From Pseudoxanthomonas sp. SE1 (GTDB taxonomy: Bacteria; Pseudomonadota; Gammaproteobacteria; Xanthomonadales; Xanthomonadaceae), in NCBI RefSeq assembly GCF_029542205.1, contig NZ_CP113783.1, positions 4,145,001 to 4,209,000 on the forward strand: a DNA stretch of 64,000 nucleotides, written 5' to 3'. The translations under genes were made by a program, and so were the position numbers. Shown here piece by piece: positions 1 to 7,503 of the stretch. How positions within the stretch are numbered: the stretch's first letter is position 1; the number at the start of each line of letters is the position of its first letter. A model generated the notes under the pieces. It was not told the origin of the DNA and did not search any database. It saw only the letters and a program-made list of their open reading frames with translations.

Positions 1-337
1 TCACCTGTGGATTGAGCCCACGCTCGCGCAGGTCGTCGGTGAAACTGGTCAGGCGCGAGAACTGGCGCAGGATGCGCTCGGCCACGAAGGTGCCGGCGCC
101 TTGACGCTGCACGAGCAGACCACTTTCGATCAACCCGGCCAGCGCCTTGCGAATGGTCACCCGCGAGAGATCCAGCAACTGGGCCAGGTCGCGCTCGCTG
201 GGAAGCGCCTGACCCGGCTTCAGCACGCCCGCGTCCATCAGGTTCTGCAGCGCGCGGCGCAGGCGCAGGTAGGCCACGGCGCGGGTGGACTCGCCGGTCT
301 GCAACCGCTGGTATTCCTCGAGCAGGTTCTTTTGCAT
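1..337 (-). CDS. GntR-family (HutC type) transcriptional regulator, partial
   Basis: The 5' end of the gene is present and the C-terminus is cut off by the window edge. The visible 112 residues start MQKNLLEEYQRL and form a GntR winged helix (roughly residues 20-85, with SERDLAQLLDLSRVTIRKAL as the recognition helix region and RQGAGTFVAE as the wing). They end in the start of a UTRA ligand-binding domain (FSRLTSFTDDLRERG), which places it in the HutC/NagQ subfamily that senses sugars or metabolites. It is divergent from zwf, and the intergenic DNA holds two similar operator-like sites, so it probably controls zwf-pgl and itself. The effector is unknown; an amino-sugar or hexose derivative is a guess from the family. 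Confidence 0.85.
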   Translation of the reverse strand, partial: MQKNLLEEYQRLQTGESTRAVAYLRLRRALQNLMDAGVLKPGQALPSERDLAQLLDLSRVTIRKALAGLIESGLLVQRQGAGTFVAERILRQFSRLTSFTDDLRERGLNPQV

Positions 338-347
338 GAGAATCAAG

Positions 348-364
348 ATACCAGTGCCGTACCA
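348..364 (-). promoter_or_regulatory. Operator-like site, copy 1 (next to the GntR gene)
   Basis: Read on the minus strand the site is TGGTACGGCACTGGTAT, two TGGTA half-sites in direct orientation. It lies 11 bp upstream of the GntR start codon. It matches the site at 409-425 in 14 of 17 positions but in the opposite orientation. It is likely bound by the GntR protein for autoregulation; the binding is inferred. Confidence 0.55.
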
Positions 365-408
365 ATATCGCAACAATCCTTTCACATGGCGGACCTGTTG
401 GCATCACG

Positions 409-425
409 TGGTACCGCGGTGGTAT
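409..425 (+). promoter_or_regulatory. Operator-like site, copy 2 (next to zwf)
   Basis: TGGTACCGCGGTGGTAT lies 36 bp upstream of the zwf GTG start. It repeats copy 1 (14/17 identical, inverted orientation), with starts 61 bp apart, close to six helical turns. HutC-type regulators often recognise TGGT-containing half-sites, so this is a plausible GntR-regulator site controlling zwf. Confidence 0.55.
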
Positions 426-460
426 TGTAAACGCTCATTCCCGTTGCACCGAGACACCCC

Positions 461-1939
461 GTGACTGCGAAGACCCTGCCCGTCGATATCTTCGATCTCG
501 TCATCTTCGGTGGCACCGGCGATCTGGCGCTGCGCAAGCTCCTGCCCGGGCTGCTGCGCCGCTACGCCGACGGCCAGATCCCCGAAGACAGCCGCATCCT
601 GGGCGTGGCCCGCGACAAGCAGGGCGATGCCGAGTACCGGGCGAAGGTCGGTGACGCGCTGGCCCGCGCCTGCGGCAACGATGAATCGCTGAAGGCCAAG
701 CTGCCGGCGTTCCTCGAGAAGTTGGGCTATCAGGCCCTGGATGCCACCAAGGACGAGGGCTGGGACGATTTCGCCGCCCGCCTGCAGACCCCCGGCGACC
801 GCATCCGCGTGTTCTACCTGTCCACCAGCCCCACGCTGTTCGTGAACATCTGCGACCGCCTGCGCACGCACGGCCTGAATACCGGCGGCGCCCGCGTGGT
901 CATCGAGAAACCCATCGGCCACGACTCGGCCAGCGCTGCTGTCATCAACGACGCCGTCGGCAGCGCGTTCGCGGAAAGCCAGATCTTCCGCATCGACCAC
1001 TACCTGGGCAAAGAAACCGTCCAGAACCTGCTGGCGCTGCGCTTCGCCAACATCCTGTTCGAGCCGCTGTGGAATGCCAGCCGCATCGACCACGTGCAGA
1101 TCACCGTGGCCGAGACCGTCGGCCTGGAGAAGCGCGCCGGCTACTACGACACTTCCGGCGCGCTGCGCGACATGGTGCAGAACCACCTGCTGCAGCTGCT
1201 GTGCATGGTGGCGATGGAACCGCCCGCCGCCCTGCAGGCCGACGCCGTGCGCGACGAGAAACTGAAGGTGCTGCGTTCGCTGCGCCCGATCACCGCCGAA
1301 GACGCCGGCCAACTGACCGTGCGTGGCCAGTACCGCGCCGGCGCCAGCAATGGCGCGGCCGTGCCCGGCTACCTGGACGAACTGGGCCGCGATGATTCGC
1401 GCACCGAGACCTTCGTGGCCATCAAGGCCGAAGTGGACAACTGGCGCTGGGCCGGCGTGCCGTTCTACCTGCGCACCGGCAAGCGCCTGTCCGAGCGCGT
1501 GTCGGAAATCGTCATCGCCTTCAAGCACGTGCCGCATTCCATCTTCGACGACAGCGCCGGCCCGGTGATGGGCAACAAGCTGGTGCTGCGCCTGCAGCCG
1601 GACGAAGGCGTCAAGCTGTGGCTGATGATCAAGGACCCGGGCCCCGGCGGCCTGCGCCTGCAGCACGTGCCGCTGGACATGAGCTTCGCCGAAGCCTTCG
1701 GCGTGCACCAGCCGGAAGCCTACGAACGCCTGCTGATGGACGTGGTGCGCGGCAACCAGACGCTCTTCATGCGCCGCGACGAAGTGGAAGCGGCCTGGAA
1801 GTGGGTCGACCCGATCCTGGCCGCCTGGGAAAACCTGCGCGAAGCCCCCAAGCCGTACACCGCCGGTTCGTGGGGCCCCAGCGCCGCCGTGGCCCTGGTC
1901 GAACGCGACGGCCGCACCTGGCACGAAGACACCGTCTGA
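461..1939 (+). CDS. zwf: Glucose-6-phosphate 1-dehydrogenase
   Basis: Oxidises glucose-6-phosphate to 6-phosphogluconolactone with NAD(P)+, the entry to the pentose-phosphate and Entner-Doudoroff routes; cytoplasmic. 492 residues, the usual bacterial length. An N-terminal Rossmann segment (FGGTGDLALRKLLP, about residues 13-27) is followed by the family signature RIDHYLGKETVQN (about residue 178), which holds the substrate-binding and catalytic His/Lys residues, and RTGKRL near residue 340. The start is GTG at 461, agreeing with the family N-terminus. pgl follows after 87 bp, so the two probably form one unit. Two GC-rich hairpins (about 1947-1966 and 1972-1986) sit in that gap without a T tract. 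Regulation probably involves the two TGGTA sites upstream and the divergent GntR protein. Confidence 0.97.
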   Translation: MTAKTLPVDIFDLVIFGGTGDLALRKLLPGLLRRYADGQIPEDSRILGVARDKQGDAEYRAKVGDALARACGNDESLKAKLPAFLEKLGYQALDATKDEGWDDFAARLQTPGDRIRVFYLSTSPTLFVNICDRLRTHGLNTGGARVVIEKPIGHDSASAAVINDAVGSAFAESQIFRIDHYLGKETVQNLLALRFANILFEPLWNASRIDHVQITVAETVGLEKRAGYYDTSGALRDMVQNHLLQLLCMVAMEPPAALQADAVRDEKLKVLRSLRPITAEDAGQLTVRGQYRAGASNGAAVPGYLDELGRDDSRTETFVAIKAEVDNWRWAGVPFYLRTGKRLSERVSEIVIAFKHVPHSIFDDSAGPVMGNKLVLRLQPDEGVKLWLMIKDPGPGGLRLQHVPLDMSFAEAFGVHQPEAYERLLMDVVRGNQTLFMRRDEVEAAWKWVDPILAAWENLREAPKPYTAGSWGPSAAVALVERDGRTWHEDTV

Positions 1940-2026
1940 CGCTGCCGGCCCCGCTCCTGCGGGGCCTAGCTCCGGCCACCGGCCGGCCTGTCTTCCCCCG
2001 GGAAGCCCCCACTCCCGAGTCGCCCC

Positions 2027-2740
2027 ATGCCCCCCACCGATCTATCGCTGCAGATCCAGCTGCACCCGTTCCCCGACGGCGACGCCGTCGCGACCGCGCT
2101 TGCCCAGGCGGTGGCCGACGACCTGCTTGCCGCGCTCGCCCAGCGAGGCCAGGCCAGCATCGCCCTGTCCGGCGGCACCACCCCGCGCCGCTTCCTGCAG
2201 GCACTGTCGCGGCAGCCGCTGGATTGGGCGAAGGTCACCGTCACCCTGGTCGACGAACGCTGGGTACCCGACGACCACGAGCGCTCCAACGCCCGCCTGG
2301 TGAAGGAACACCTGCTCCAGAACGCCGCCGCCAGCGCGCGCTTCATTCCACTCCACCGGTCCACCGCCACCCCGGACGACGCCCTCGCTGACGTCGCCGC
2401 CGACCTGCCGCCGGCGCTGGACGTGGTCGTGCTGGGCATGGGTGGCGACGGGCACACCGCCTCGTTCTTCCCCGGCGGCGACCGCCTCGCCGACGCGATG
2501 GACCCGGCCACGACCGCCGCCGTGCTGCCGATGCGCGCACCCGGTGCCGGCGAACCCCGCATCACCCTGACCCTTCCCATGCTGCGCGATGCCGGCCATC
2601 TGTACCTGCACATCGAAGGCGGCGAGAAGCGCCAGGTGCTCCAGCAGGCCCTGTCGGGCCACGGCGCGGGCGCCAGCTATCCGATCCGTACGCTGATGCA
2701 GGCGTTGCGCGCGCCATTGCAGGTCTATCTGGCGCAGTGA
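2027..2740 (+). CDS. pgl: 6-phosphogluconolactonase
   Basis: Hydrolyses 6-phosphogluconolactone to 6-phosphogluconate, the step right after zwf. 237 residues, normal for the DevB/Pgl family. Visible motifs are ALSGGTTPRRFL (about residues 45-56), VTLVDERWVPDDHERSN (about 70-86) and LGMGGDGHTASFFPG (about 137-151), which line the phosphate and lactone pocket. It follows zwf on the same strand. In many relatives the 6-phosphogluconate dehydratase and aldolase genes (edd, eda) come next; they are absent here and the following gene is an unrelated cytochrome. Confidence 0.95.
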   Translation: MPPTDLSLQIQLHPFPDGDAVATALAQAVADDLLAALAQRGQASIALSGGTTPRRFLQALSRQPLDWAKVTVTLVDERWVPDDHERSNARLVKEHLLQNAAASARFIPLHRSTATPDDALADVAADLPPALDVVVLGMGGDGHTASFFPGGDRLADAMDPATTAAVLPMRAPGAGEPRITLTLPMLRDAGHLYLHIEGGEKRQVLQQALSGHGAGASYPIRTLMQALRAPLQVYLAQ

Positions 2741-2756
2741 TCGCGATGCGCCGGTG

Positions 2757-2787
2757 TTGAGGCAAAGACGGCCTCACTGCTTATAAT
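2757..2787 (+). promoter_or_regulatory. Putative sigma-70 promoter for the cytochrome c gene
   Basis: A perfect -10 hexamer TATAAT (2782-2787) lies downstream of TTGAGG (2757-2762). The 19-bp spacing is longer than optimal. The promoter would give a leader of about 110 nt before the GTG start at 2907. The -10 is convincing in DNA this GC-rich; the -35 is weaker. Confidence 0.5.
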
Positions 2788-2906
2788 GCGTCCTTGCCCG
2801 CGGCGCTCCGGCGCCCGGTCCCGCCTGGATCGCGCAGCGCGTTGTCCGTCGGCCCCCGTTTTCGTAGCCATGCGCGGCCCCACGGCCGTGCTGCCAAAGG
2901 TGGAAA

Positions 2907-3425
2907 GTGCGTAACTACGACCTCGAATTCCTCAAGCATTTCTCAATGGTGATCGGCTTCCTGGTGCTGGTCACCGGCGGCCTGATCGTCGGTGCGTACT
3001 TCCTGCACGACACCCTGCCGCCGGAAGTGAACCCCAAGGCCGTGCAGATCACCGAGGCGCGCATCGCCCCGGCCGGCGCCGTCTATGCCGGTGAAACCGG
3101 TGCCGCTGCCCAGGCCGCCGCCGCCGCTGCAGCGCAAGCTGCCGCGGCCTCGCAGGTCGCCTACGGCGGCACGCTGGATGGTGGCGAGATCTACAAGAAC
3201 CTGTGCGGCGCCTGCCACACCAATGGCGTGGGCAAGGCTCCGATGCTGACGGCCGCCGGCATGGGCGCACGCGCCGCCAAGGGCGTGGACACGCTGTACA
3301 AGCACGCTATCGAAGGCTTCACCGGCCCGGACGGCGGCATCATGCCCCCCAAGGGCGGCAACCCGGCCCTCACCGACGAGCAGGTGCACGCCACCGTCGA
3401 CTGGATGCTGTCCAACAGCAAGTAA
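2907..3425 (+). CDS. Membrane-anchored cytochrome c5 family protein
   Basis: Electron-transfer cytochrome facing the periplasm. 172 residues: one membrane segment near the N-terminus (about 12-33, an uncleaved anchor), a low-complexity Ala-rich linker (about 65-83), then a class I haem c domain with C100-GA-C103-H104 as the haem site and a GGIMPPKGG segment that supplies the axial methionine. The start is GTG at 2907, chosen because AAAGGTGG lies 4-11 bases before it and the reading begins directly before the anchor. A strong terminator follows, so it looks monocistronic. The partner oxidase or dehydrogenase is not in the window. Confidence 0.9.
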   Translation: MRNYDLEFLKHFSMVIGFLVLVTGGLIVGAYFLHDTLPPEVNPKAVQITEARIAPAGAVYAGETGAAAQAAAAAAAQAAAASQVAYGGTLDGGEIYKNLCGACHTNGVGKAPMLTAAGMGARAAKGVDTLYKHAIEGFTGPDGGIMPPKGGNPALTDEQVHATVDWMLSNSK

Positions 3426-3443
3426 GGCACACCGCCTTCCACG

Positions 3444-3470
3444 AAACGCCGCCTCCGGGCGGCGTTTTTG
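3444..3470 (+). terminator. Rho-independent terminator of the cytochrome c gene
   Basis: Stem AACGCCGCC / GGGCGGCGTT with a short TCC loop, followed by a T-rich run, 18 bp after the stop codon. Confidence 0.9.
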
Positions 3471-3500
3471 TTTGTGCCGCACTAGGGGGCCCGAACACTC

Positions 3501-3549
3501 CCTTCTCCCCGCCTGCGGGGAGAAGGTGCCGAAGGCGGATGAGGGGCGA
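3501..3549. repeat. Dispersed intergenic repeat (CCTTCTCCC hairpin plus GGATGAGGGGC tail), copy 1
   Basis: A hairpin CCTTCTCCCC-GCCTGC-GGGGAGAAGG is followed by TGCCGAAGGCGGATGAGGGGC. The same layout recurs at 24487-24632 and, more diverged, at 40057-40229, always between genes. The rest of the 3471-3708 gap shows no further recognisable element. Confidence 0.7.
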
Positions 3550-3708
3550 ACGAAGTCCCGCTGCCTCTTGTCCAAGGGCACCCGACACCCGCGCGCGATA
3601 GCGCGTCGACCCTCGCCCAGCACGCGGGACGCGGCGGCGCACCGGCATCGCATCTGCCGTCACCCATTCCGTTTACCCTTGCCGCCTCGCTCCAAAGGTC
3701 GCCCCACG

Positions 3709-5430
3709 ATGACGTCTCCCCGCTCGTTGCTCATCCCCGCCCTGCTCGCCTCCCTGACGCTGCCCGCGTGCGCGGCCACACCGAAGGAGCGCGTCATGCC
3801 CATCGGCCAGGTGCAGGGTGAAAGCACGCGCAGCGCGCTCGACGGCCAGACCGTCACGGTCGAAGGCATCGTCACTGGGGCCTTCCCGGATCTGGGCGGC
3901 TTCTTCGTGCAGGACGCCGGTGACGGGAAGGCGGCGACCTCCGACGCCCTGTTCGTGGCCTTCGAGGAGGGCGCACCCGTGCCGGCCGTCACCGCAGGCG
4001 ATCGCGTCCGCGTGCGCGGCATCGTCGGGGAGCGCAAGGCAGGTGGAGACGACACGCTGACCGCACTCCACGCGCCTGTGATCCAGCCGCGCGGCAAAGG
4101 CAGCATCCCGCCCACCGTGCTGACCTCGGTACCCGGCGACTGGGAAGCGCTGGAAGGCATGCTCGTCCGCATCGACGCCCCGCTCACGCTCAGTGGCACG
4201 CATACGCTCGAGCGCTTCGGCGAACTGATCGCCAGCTTCGACGGCCGCCTCTGGCAGCCCAGCGAACTCGCCGCACCCGGCAGCGCCGAGGCCAAGCGCC
4301 TCGCCGCCGACAATGCGCGCCGCACCCTGCTGCTGGACGACGGCAGCGCCAAGCGCGATCCGTCCACCGTCTGGTACGTGAAGGACGGCCAGCCACTGCG
4401 CACCGGCACCGTGCTGACCGGCGTGCAGGGCATCGTCGAGCAGCGCCTGGGCAGTTGGCGCCTGCAGCTCACCGCCGCGCCGACGATCGCCGCGCCGGAA
4501 CGCCCGGCCACTCCGCAGGTCGCCGGCAATGTGCGCGTCGCCGCCTTCAATCTGGAAAACCTCTTCAACGGCGACGGCAAGGGCGGCGGCTTTCCCACCG
4601 AACGCGGTGCGAAGACGCCCGCGCAGCTGAAAGCCCAGCTAGCCAAGCTCACCGCCACGATCCGCGGCCTGAACCCCGACATCGCCGCGCTGATGGAGCT
4701 GGAGAACGACGGCTACGGCGCGGATTCCAGCCTGGCGCAGCTGGTCGCCGTGCTCAATGCGGGCGGCGGTACGTGGCGCTTCATCGACGCGAAGCAGGGC
4801 CCGGGCCCCGACACCATCCGTGTAGGCCTGATCTATCGCAGCGACCGCGTGAAGCCCACCGGCAAGCCTGCGACGTTGCAGGAAGGTCCGTTCGGCGAAC
4901 GCAGCCGCAGTCCGCTGGCACAGGCGTTCGTGCACGGCAGCGGCAAACCCTTCGTCGTGGTCGCCAACCACCTGAAGTCCAAGGGCTGCTCGGAAGCCAC
5001 CGGCCCGGACGCCGACCAGAAGGACGGTGCGGGCTGCTGGAATGCGCTGCGCCTGGATTCGGCCAAGCGTCTGGATGCGTGGTTGAAAGCCGACCCGACC
5101 CGCACGCGCACTGACCGCATCGTCATGCTCGGCGACTTCAACGCCTATGCGATGGAAGCGCCGGTGCGCTGGCTGCGCGACGACGCCGGCTGGGTGGATG
5201 CCTTCAAACAGGCCGGCGTGGAACAGCCCTACAGCTACGTCTACAGCGGCCTGACCGGCCGGCTCGACCACGCCCTGCTCAGCCCCTCACTGGCGAAGCA
5301 GCTGCGCGGCGCCGCCGAGTGGCACATCAATGCCGACGAACAGGATGCGCAGGGCTACGCCGACGGCGACCCCGCCGTGCCCTTCCGCAGCTCCGACCAC
5401 GATCCGCTGCTGCTCGGCTTCGATCTCTGA
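3709..5430 (+). CDS. ExeM/NucH-like endonuclease lipoprotein (endonuclease/exonuclease/phosphatase domain)
   Basis: Predicted envelope-anchored or extracellular DNase. The ATG at 3709 gives 573 residues with a lipoprotein signal ending in LPAC (Cys near residue 22), so the mature N-terminus is probably acylated. Residues about 30-270 hold OB-fold-like segments (VEGIVTGAFPDLGGFFVQD is typical of the NucH/YhcR type). The C-terminal half is an endonuclease/exonuclease/phosphatase domain starting AAFNLENLFN, with LMELENDGYG, VVANHLKSKGC, MLGDFNAY and a terminal SSDHDPLL, which supply the metal and catalytic Asn, Glu, Asp and His. The reading frame is open further upstream, but that part crosses a repeat and is not used. 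Roles in scavenging or degrading extracellular DNA are inferred from the family. Confidence 0.88.
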   Translation: MTSPRSLLIPALLASLTLPACAATPKERVMPIGQVQGESTRSALDGQTVTVEGIVTGAFPDLGGFFVQDAGDGKAATSDALFVAFEEGAPVPAVTAGDRVRVRGIVGERKAGGDDTLTALHAPVIQPRGKGSIPPTVLTSVPGDWEALEGMLVRIDAPLTLSGTHTLERFGELIASFDGRLWQPSELAAPGSAEAKRLAADNARRTLLLDDGSAKRDPSTVWYVKDGQPLRTGTVLTGVQGIVEQRLGSWRLQLTAAPTIAAPERPATPQVAGNVRVAAFNLENLFNGDGKGGGFPTERGAKTPAQLKAQLAKLTATIRGLNPDIAALMELENDGYGADSSLAQLVAVLNAGGGTWRFIDAKQGPGPDTIRVGLIYRSDRVKPTGKPATLQEGPFGERSRSPLAQAFVHGSGKPFVVVANHLKSKGCSEATGPDADQKDGAGCWNALRLDSAKRLDAWLKADPTRTRTDRIVMLGDFNAYAMEAPVRWLRDDAGWVDAFKQAGVEQPYSYVYSGLTGRLDHALLSPSLAKQLRGAAEWHINADEQDAQGYADGDPAVPFRSSDHDPLLLGFDL

Positions 5431-5460
5431 CGCAGACCCGGCGATGCGCCCGCAGGCCTC

Positions 5461-5736
5461 ACTCAAGCTTCGATGTGCGACATCGAAGTTCTGATGTGCG
5501 CTGACGAAGTTATTTTCTCCCCATCGACGAAGCATTCAGGTGCCTTGACGAAGCTTTGAAGTGAGTCGACGATGCATTCAGGTGAGATGCCGCACCTCGG
5601 AGGTGCGTCGTCGCTGTTCCATTGTGCGATGACAAGGCTTTGGGGTGAGATGACGAAGCTTTCTTGTGCCATGACGAACAAAAGAGCCTCGCCCGCAGAG
5701 TTCCGAGCTTCGACGTCGAAGAAAATTACTTCGTCA
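5461..5736. repeat. Array of about eleven degenerate 21-bp repeats with flanking inverted arms
   Basis: A 331-bp gap (5431-5761) holds no convincing gene. It is filled by units close to TGACGAAGCTTTCAGGTGAGA. The GACGAAG-like anchor starts at 5461, 5482, 5503, 5526, 5547, 5568, 5589, 5610, 5631, 5652 and 5673: steps of exactly 21 bp except one of 23. Base composition is more AT-rich than the neighbours. TGACGAAGTTATTTTC at 5502-5517 returns inverted at 5721-5736 with 15/16 matches, and CTTCGACGTCGAAG (5708-5721) is a perfect palindrome. Read on the minus strand the units give a weak seven-residue periodicity ([AS]PxSFV[ID]), but no start signal or family supports translation. Function unknown. 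Confidence 0.8.
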
Positions 5737-5761
5737 TGGCACAGAAGGACATCGGCGGCGT

Positions 5762-6196
5762 CTATGGGCCCGGCGCAACCCGGCCCTCGATGCGCGCAGC
5801 GACCGGCGAGCAGTAGGCCAGCGCCAGGCATGCGCCCCACGCCAGCGTCGACGCATCAGTCAGCATCGCCTCGATCGGCGACGATAACGTGGGGCCGGTC
5901 AGCAGATACAGGGGTAAGCAGAGCACGGTGATGCCCAGCGACAGCGCGCGACCCCAGCGCTTCAACAGGAAGAGGCCCGCGAACCCCACTACCGTGATGG
6001 CGAGTGCCGCCATACCCACCCCGGTCGCGATCCCTTCCTTCTTGAACAACCACGGCGGCGGCTCACTGGCATAGGCATCCGCCAGCGCCTGCGAGTAGCC
6101 ATCGGGCAGGAAGACCGTCGCGATGGCCGCGATGGAGAGGGTCGCGGAAGCGATCAGGAACAGACGGAAGCGAGCGATCGTCATGGGCGATGGCAT
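5762..6196 (-). CDS. Small integral membrane protein, unknown function
   Basis: 144 residues with four hydrophobic segments (about 10-30, 55-78, 84-104 and 116-136), so probably a four-helix inner-membrane protein. No enzymatic motif is seen. An alternative start is ATG at 6184 (MTIARF), which would remove four residues; neither has a strong Shine-Dalgarno sequence. It lies 21 bp downstream of the DUF1697 gene on the same strand, so it may be the last gene of that small operon. Not recognised as a named family. Confidence 0.7.
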   Translation of the reverse strand: MPSPMTIARFRLFLIASATLSIAAIATVFLPDGYSQALADAYASEPPPWLFKKEGIATGVGMAALAITVVGFAGLFLLKRWGRALSLGITVLCLPLYLLTGPTLSSPIEAMLTDASTLAWGACLALAYCSPVAARIEGRVAPGP

Positions 6197-6217
6197 CGGC
6201 AGGGAAAGGAACGGAGG

Positions 6218-6760
6218 TCAGGCATCGATCTTGTCGACCAGCGCCTGCAGTTTCAACACGGTGGCCCAGTTGCGGGTGGTGGCGGCTTTGCCTGCCTTGC
6301 CCAGCAGCGTTTCGGCCGCCTTGCTTTCCAGGATGCCGCTGGCGCAATGCAGGTAGGCGGCGTGCGTGCCGACGTGGAACTTCTCCGGCGCGACGACGTG
6401 CGGCTCGATCGCCGACATGGCCGACAGCATGCCGGTTTCCGCCACGAAGGCGACCAGCAGGCGCGAGGGATCGTCGACCGAGGCGAACGGGTTCTCGCGG
6501 ACGATGAGCGCCAGTTCCTTGGCCGATGCCACAATGACGGGGACCTCAATGCCGAGGCGCGTCGCGATGGCGGCCGAGATGTCGGCAGCGAGCTTCTTCG
6601 GCGTGCCCTTGCCCGCTTTGAACACCACGTTGCCGCTGTTGAGCAGCGTGGCGACATCGGTGTAGCCGAGCCCTTCCAGGAGCACGCGCAGGTCCGCCAT
6701 GGCGATGCGCTTGGCCTTGCCGACATTGATGCCGCGGAGGAGGGCGATGCAGGTGGTCAT
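6218..6760 (-). CDS. DUF1697 family protein
   Basis: 180 residues beginning MTTCIALLRGINVGKAKRIAM, the standard N-terminal signature of DUF1697, followed by TLLNSGNVVFKAG (about 38-50) and a C-terminal NWATVLKL segment. These are conserved cytosolic proteins whose biochemical function is not established. GAGG lies 7-10 bases before the start. It starts 7 bp after the DUF1653-containing frame ends, so the two are probably co-transcribed. Family assignment is confident; role is unknown. Confidence 0.88.
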   Translation of the reverse strand: MTTCIALLRGINVGKAKRIAMADLRVLLEGLGYTDVATLLNSGNVVFKAGKGTPKKLAADISAAIATRLGIEVPVIVASAKELALIVRENPFASVDDPSRLLVAFVAETGMLSAMSAIEPHVVAPEKFHVGTHAAYLHCASGILESKAAETLLGKAGKAATTRNWATVLKLQALVDKIDA

Positions 6761-6767
6761 GCCCGCC

Positions 6768-7304
6768 TCATTCGACCGGCGCGAAGCGCCGCACGCTCCG
6801 CCCGTCTACCGCCACTTCTTCGCAGAACATCGCGTACGGCCGCACCCACAGCCCGCCTTCGCCATACAGCGCGCGGTACACCACCACCGGCTCCAGCGTC
6901 TCGCTGTGCCGCGCCACTGCGACCACTTCGTAGTCGTTGCCTTTGTAGTGGCGGTAGAGGCCGGGGGCGAGTGCGGGAAGGGCGGGGAGTGTGGCCATGG
7001 CGTGCATCCAGGTTCGTAGGATGGGTTGAGCGAAGCGATACCCATCGTCGTAGGTTTGAGGGTGGCGTGCTGGCAGGTAAGGGTCGCCATTGAAAGCTGC
7101 TTCGCTCAGTCCGTCATACGAGCTTTGCGCCAACGAGCTAAGGATGCCTGCATGATATTCGACATCCTTGTCCCGGAACGCCAAGGTTCCCGACTGCAGA
7201 TCAATATTGATGAAGACCTCGCCGTAGTGGTCTTCAGGGCCCTTCTCAATGAAGGCCTTTATTTTCGCTGGTGAGTTTAGAAGGTTGGAAGGATCATCAT
7301 TCAT
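6768..7304 (-). CDS. DUF1653 domain protein with a hypothetical N-terminal frame joined through a REP element
   Basis: The last 76 residues (from the ATG at 6998, MATLPALPALAPG) are a complete stand-alone DUF1653 domain: GLYRHYKGNDYEVVAVARHSETLEPVVVYRALYG with the terminal WVRPYAMFCEEV. The frame stays open upstream to an ATG at 7304 (MNDDPSNLLNSPAKIKAF), adding about 102 residues of lower GC with no family I recognise. The junction (residues about 86-99, DDGYRFAQPILRT) is the translation of the REP palindrome at 7016-7047. So either the DUF1653 gene starts at 6998 and the upstream frame is a remnant, or the two are really fused. The start at 7304 overlaps the stop of a short frame ending ...FFGFDPESNWPE, which looks like the tail of another broken gene. 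Confidence 0.6.
   Translation of the reverse strand: MNDDPSNLLNSPAKIKAFIEKGPEDHYGEVFINIDLQSGTLAFRDKDVEYHAGILSSLAQSSYDGLSEAAFNGDPYLPARHPQTYDDGYRFAQPILRTWMHAMATLPALPALAPGLYRHYKGNDYEVVAVARHSETLEPVVVYRALYGEGGLWVRPYAMFCEEVAVDGRSVRRFAPVE
7016..7047 (+). repeat. REP-type palindrome, class GTAGGATGGGTT
   Basis: A GTAG head is followed by an imperfect palindrome (GATGGGTTGAGCG ... CGATACCCATC). It lies inside the open frame of the DUF1653-containing gene. Confidence 0.75.
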
Positions 7305-7391
7305 TCCGGCCAATTCGACTCAGGGTCGAAGCCAAAGAAGCTGGCGAGGGCACTCATCGAGCAGTCCTTGTTCGGTCGGGCGGAGAGGCTC

Positions 7392-7499
7392 GTAGGATGG
7401 ATAGAGCGAAGCGGCTTTCAACGACGATGCCGACTTGCCCACGTGTTTCTCTTCTGATGAGGAAATGATGGGTATCGCCTGCGGCTCAACCCATCCTAC
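7392..7499. repeat. Inverted pair of REP palindromes, class GTAGGATGG(G)
   Basis: The left copy starts GTAGGATGGATAGAGCGAAG at 7392. The right copy, inverted, ends at 7499 with the same head and GGGTTGAGC core as the REP at 7016. The gap 7305-7503 otherwise holds only the tail of a short frame (stop near 7302) and appears to be decayed DNA. Confidence 0.75.
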
Positions 7500-7503
7500 G
7501 CAG

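Noticed and set aside
404..1924. A 506-codon open frame on the minus strand opposite zwf
   Set aside because: It is antisense to an unmistakable zwf, has the low-complexity His/Gln/Ala composition of a high-GC shadow frame, and no known domain.
1947..1986. Terminator between zwf and pgl
   Set aside because: Two good hairpins but no T tract; the genes are functionally linked and close, so read-through is expected.
5461..5736. CRISPR array
   Set aside because: Units are degenerate, contiguous and lack unique spacers; no cas genes nearby.
5461..5736. Plasmid-type iteron origin
   Set aside because: No replication initiator, parAB or DnaA boxes nearby, and the surroundings are core chromosomal genes.
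5463..5840. A minus-strand protein with seven-residue repeats over the 21-bp array
   Set aside because: No ribosome-binding site, no known family, and the periodicity follows directly from 21-bp DNA repeats; treated as a DNA repeat instead.
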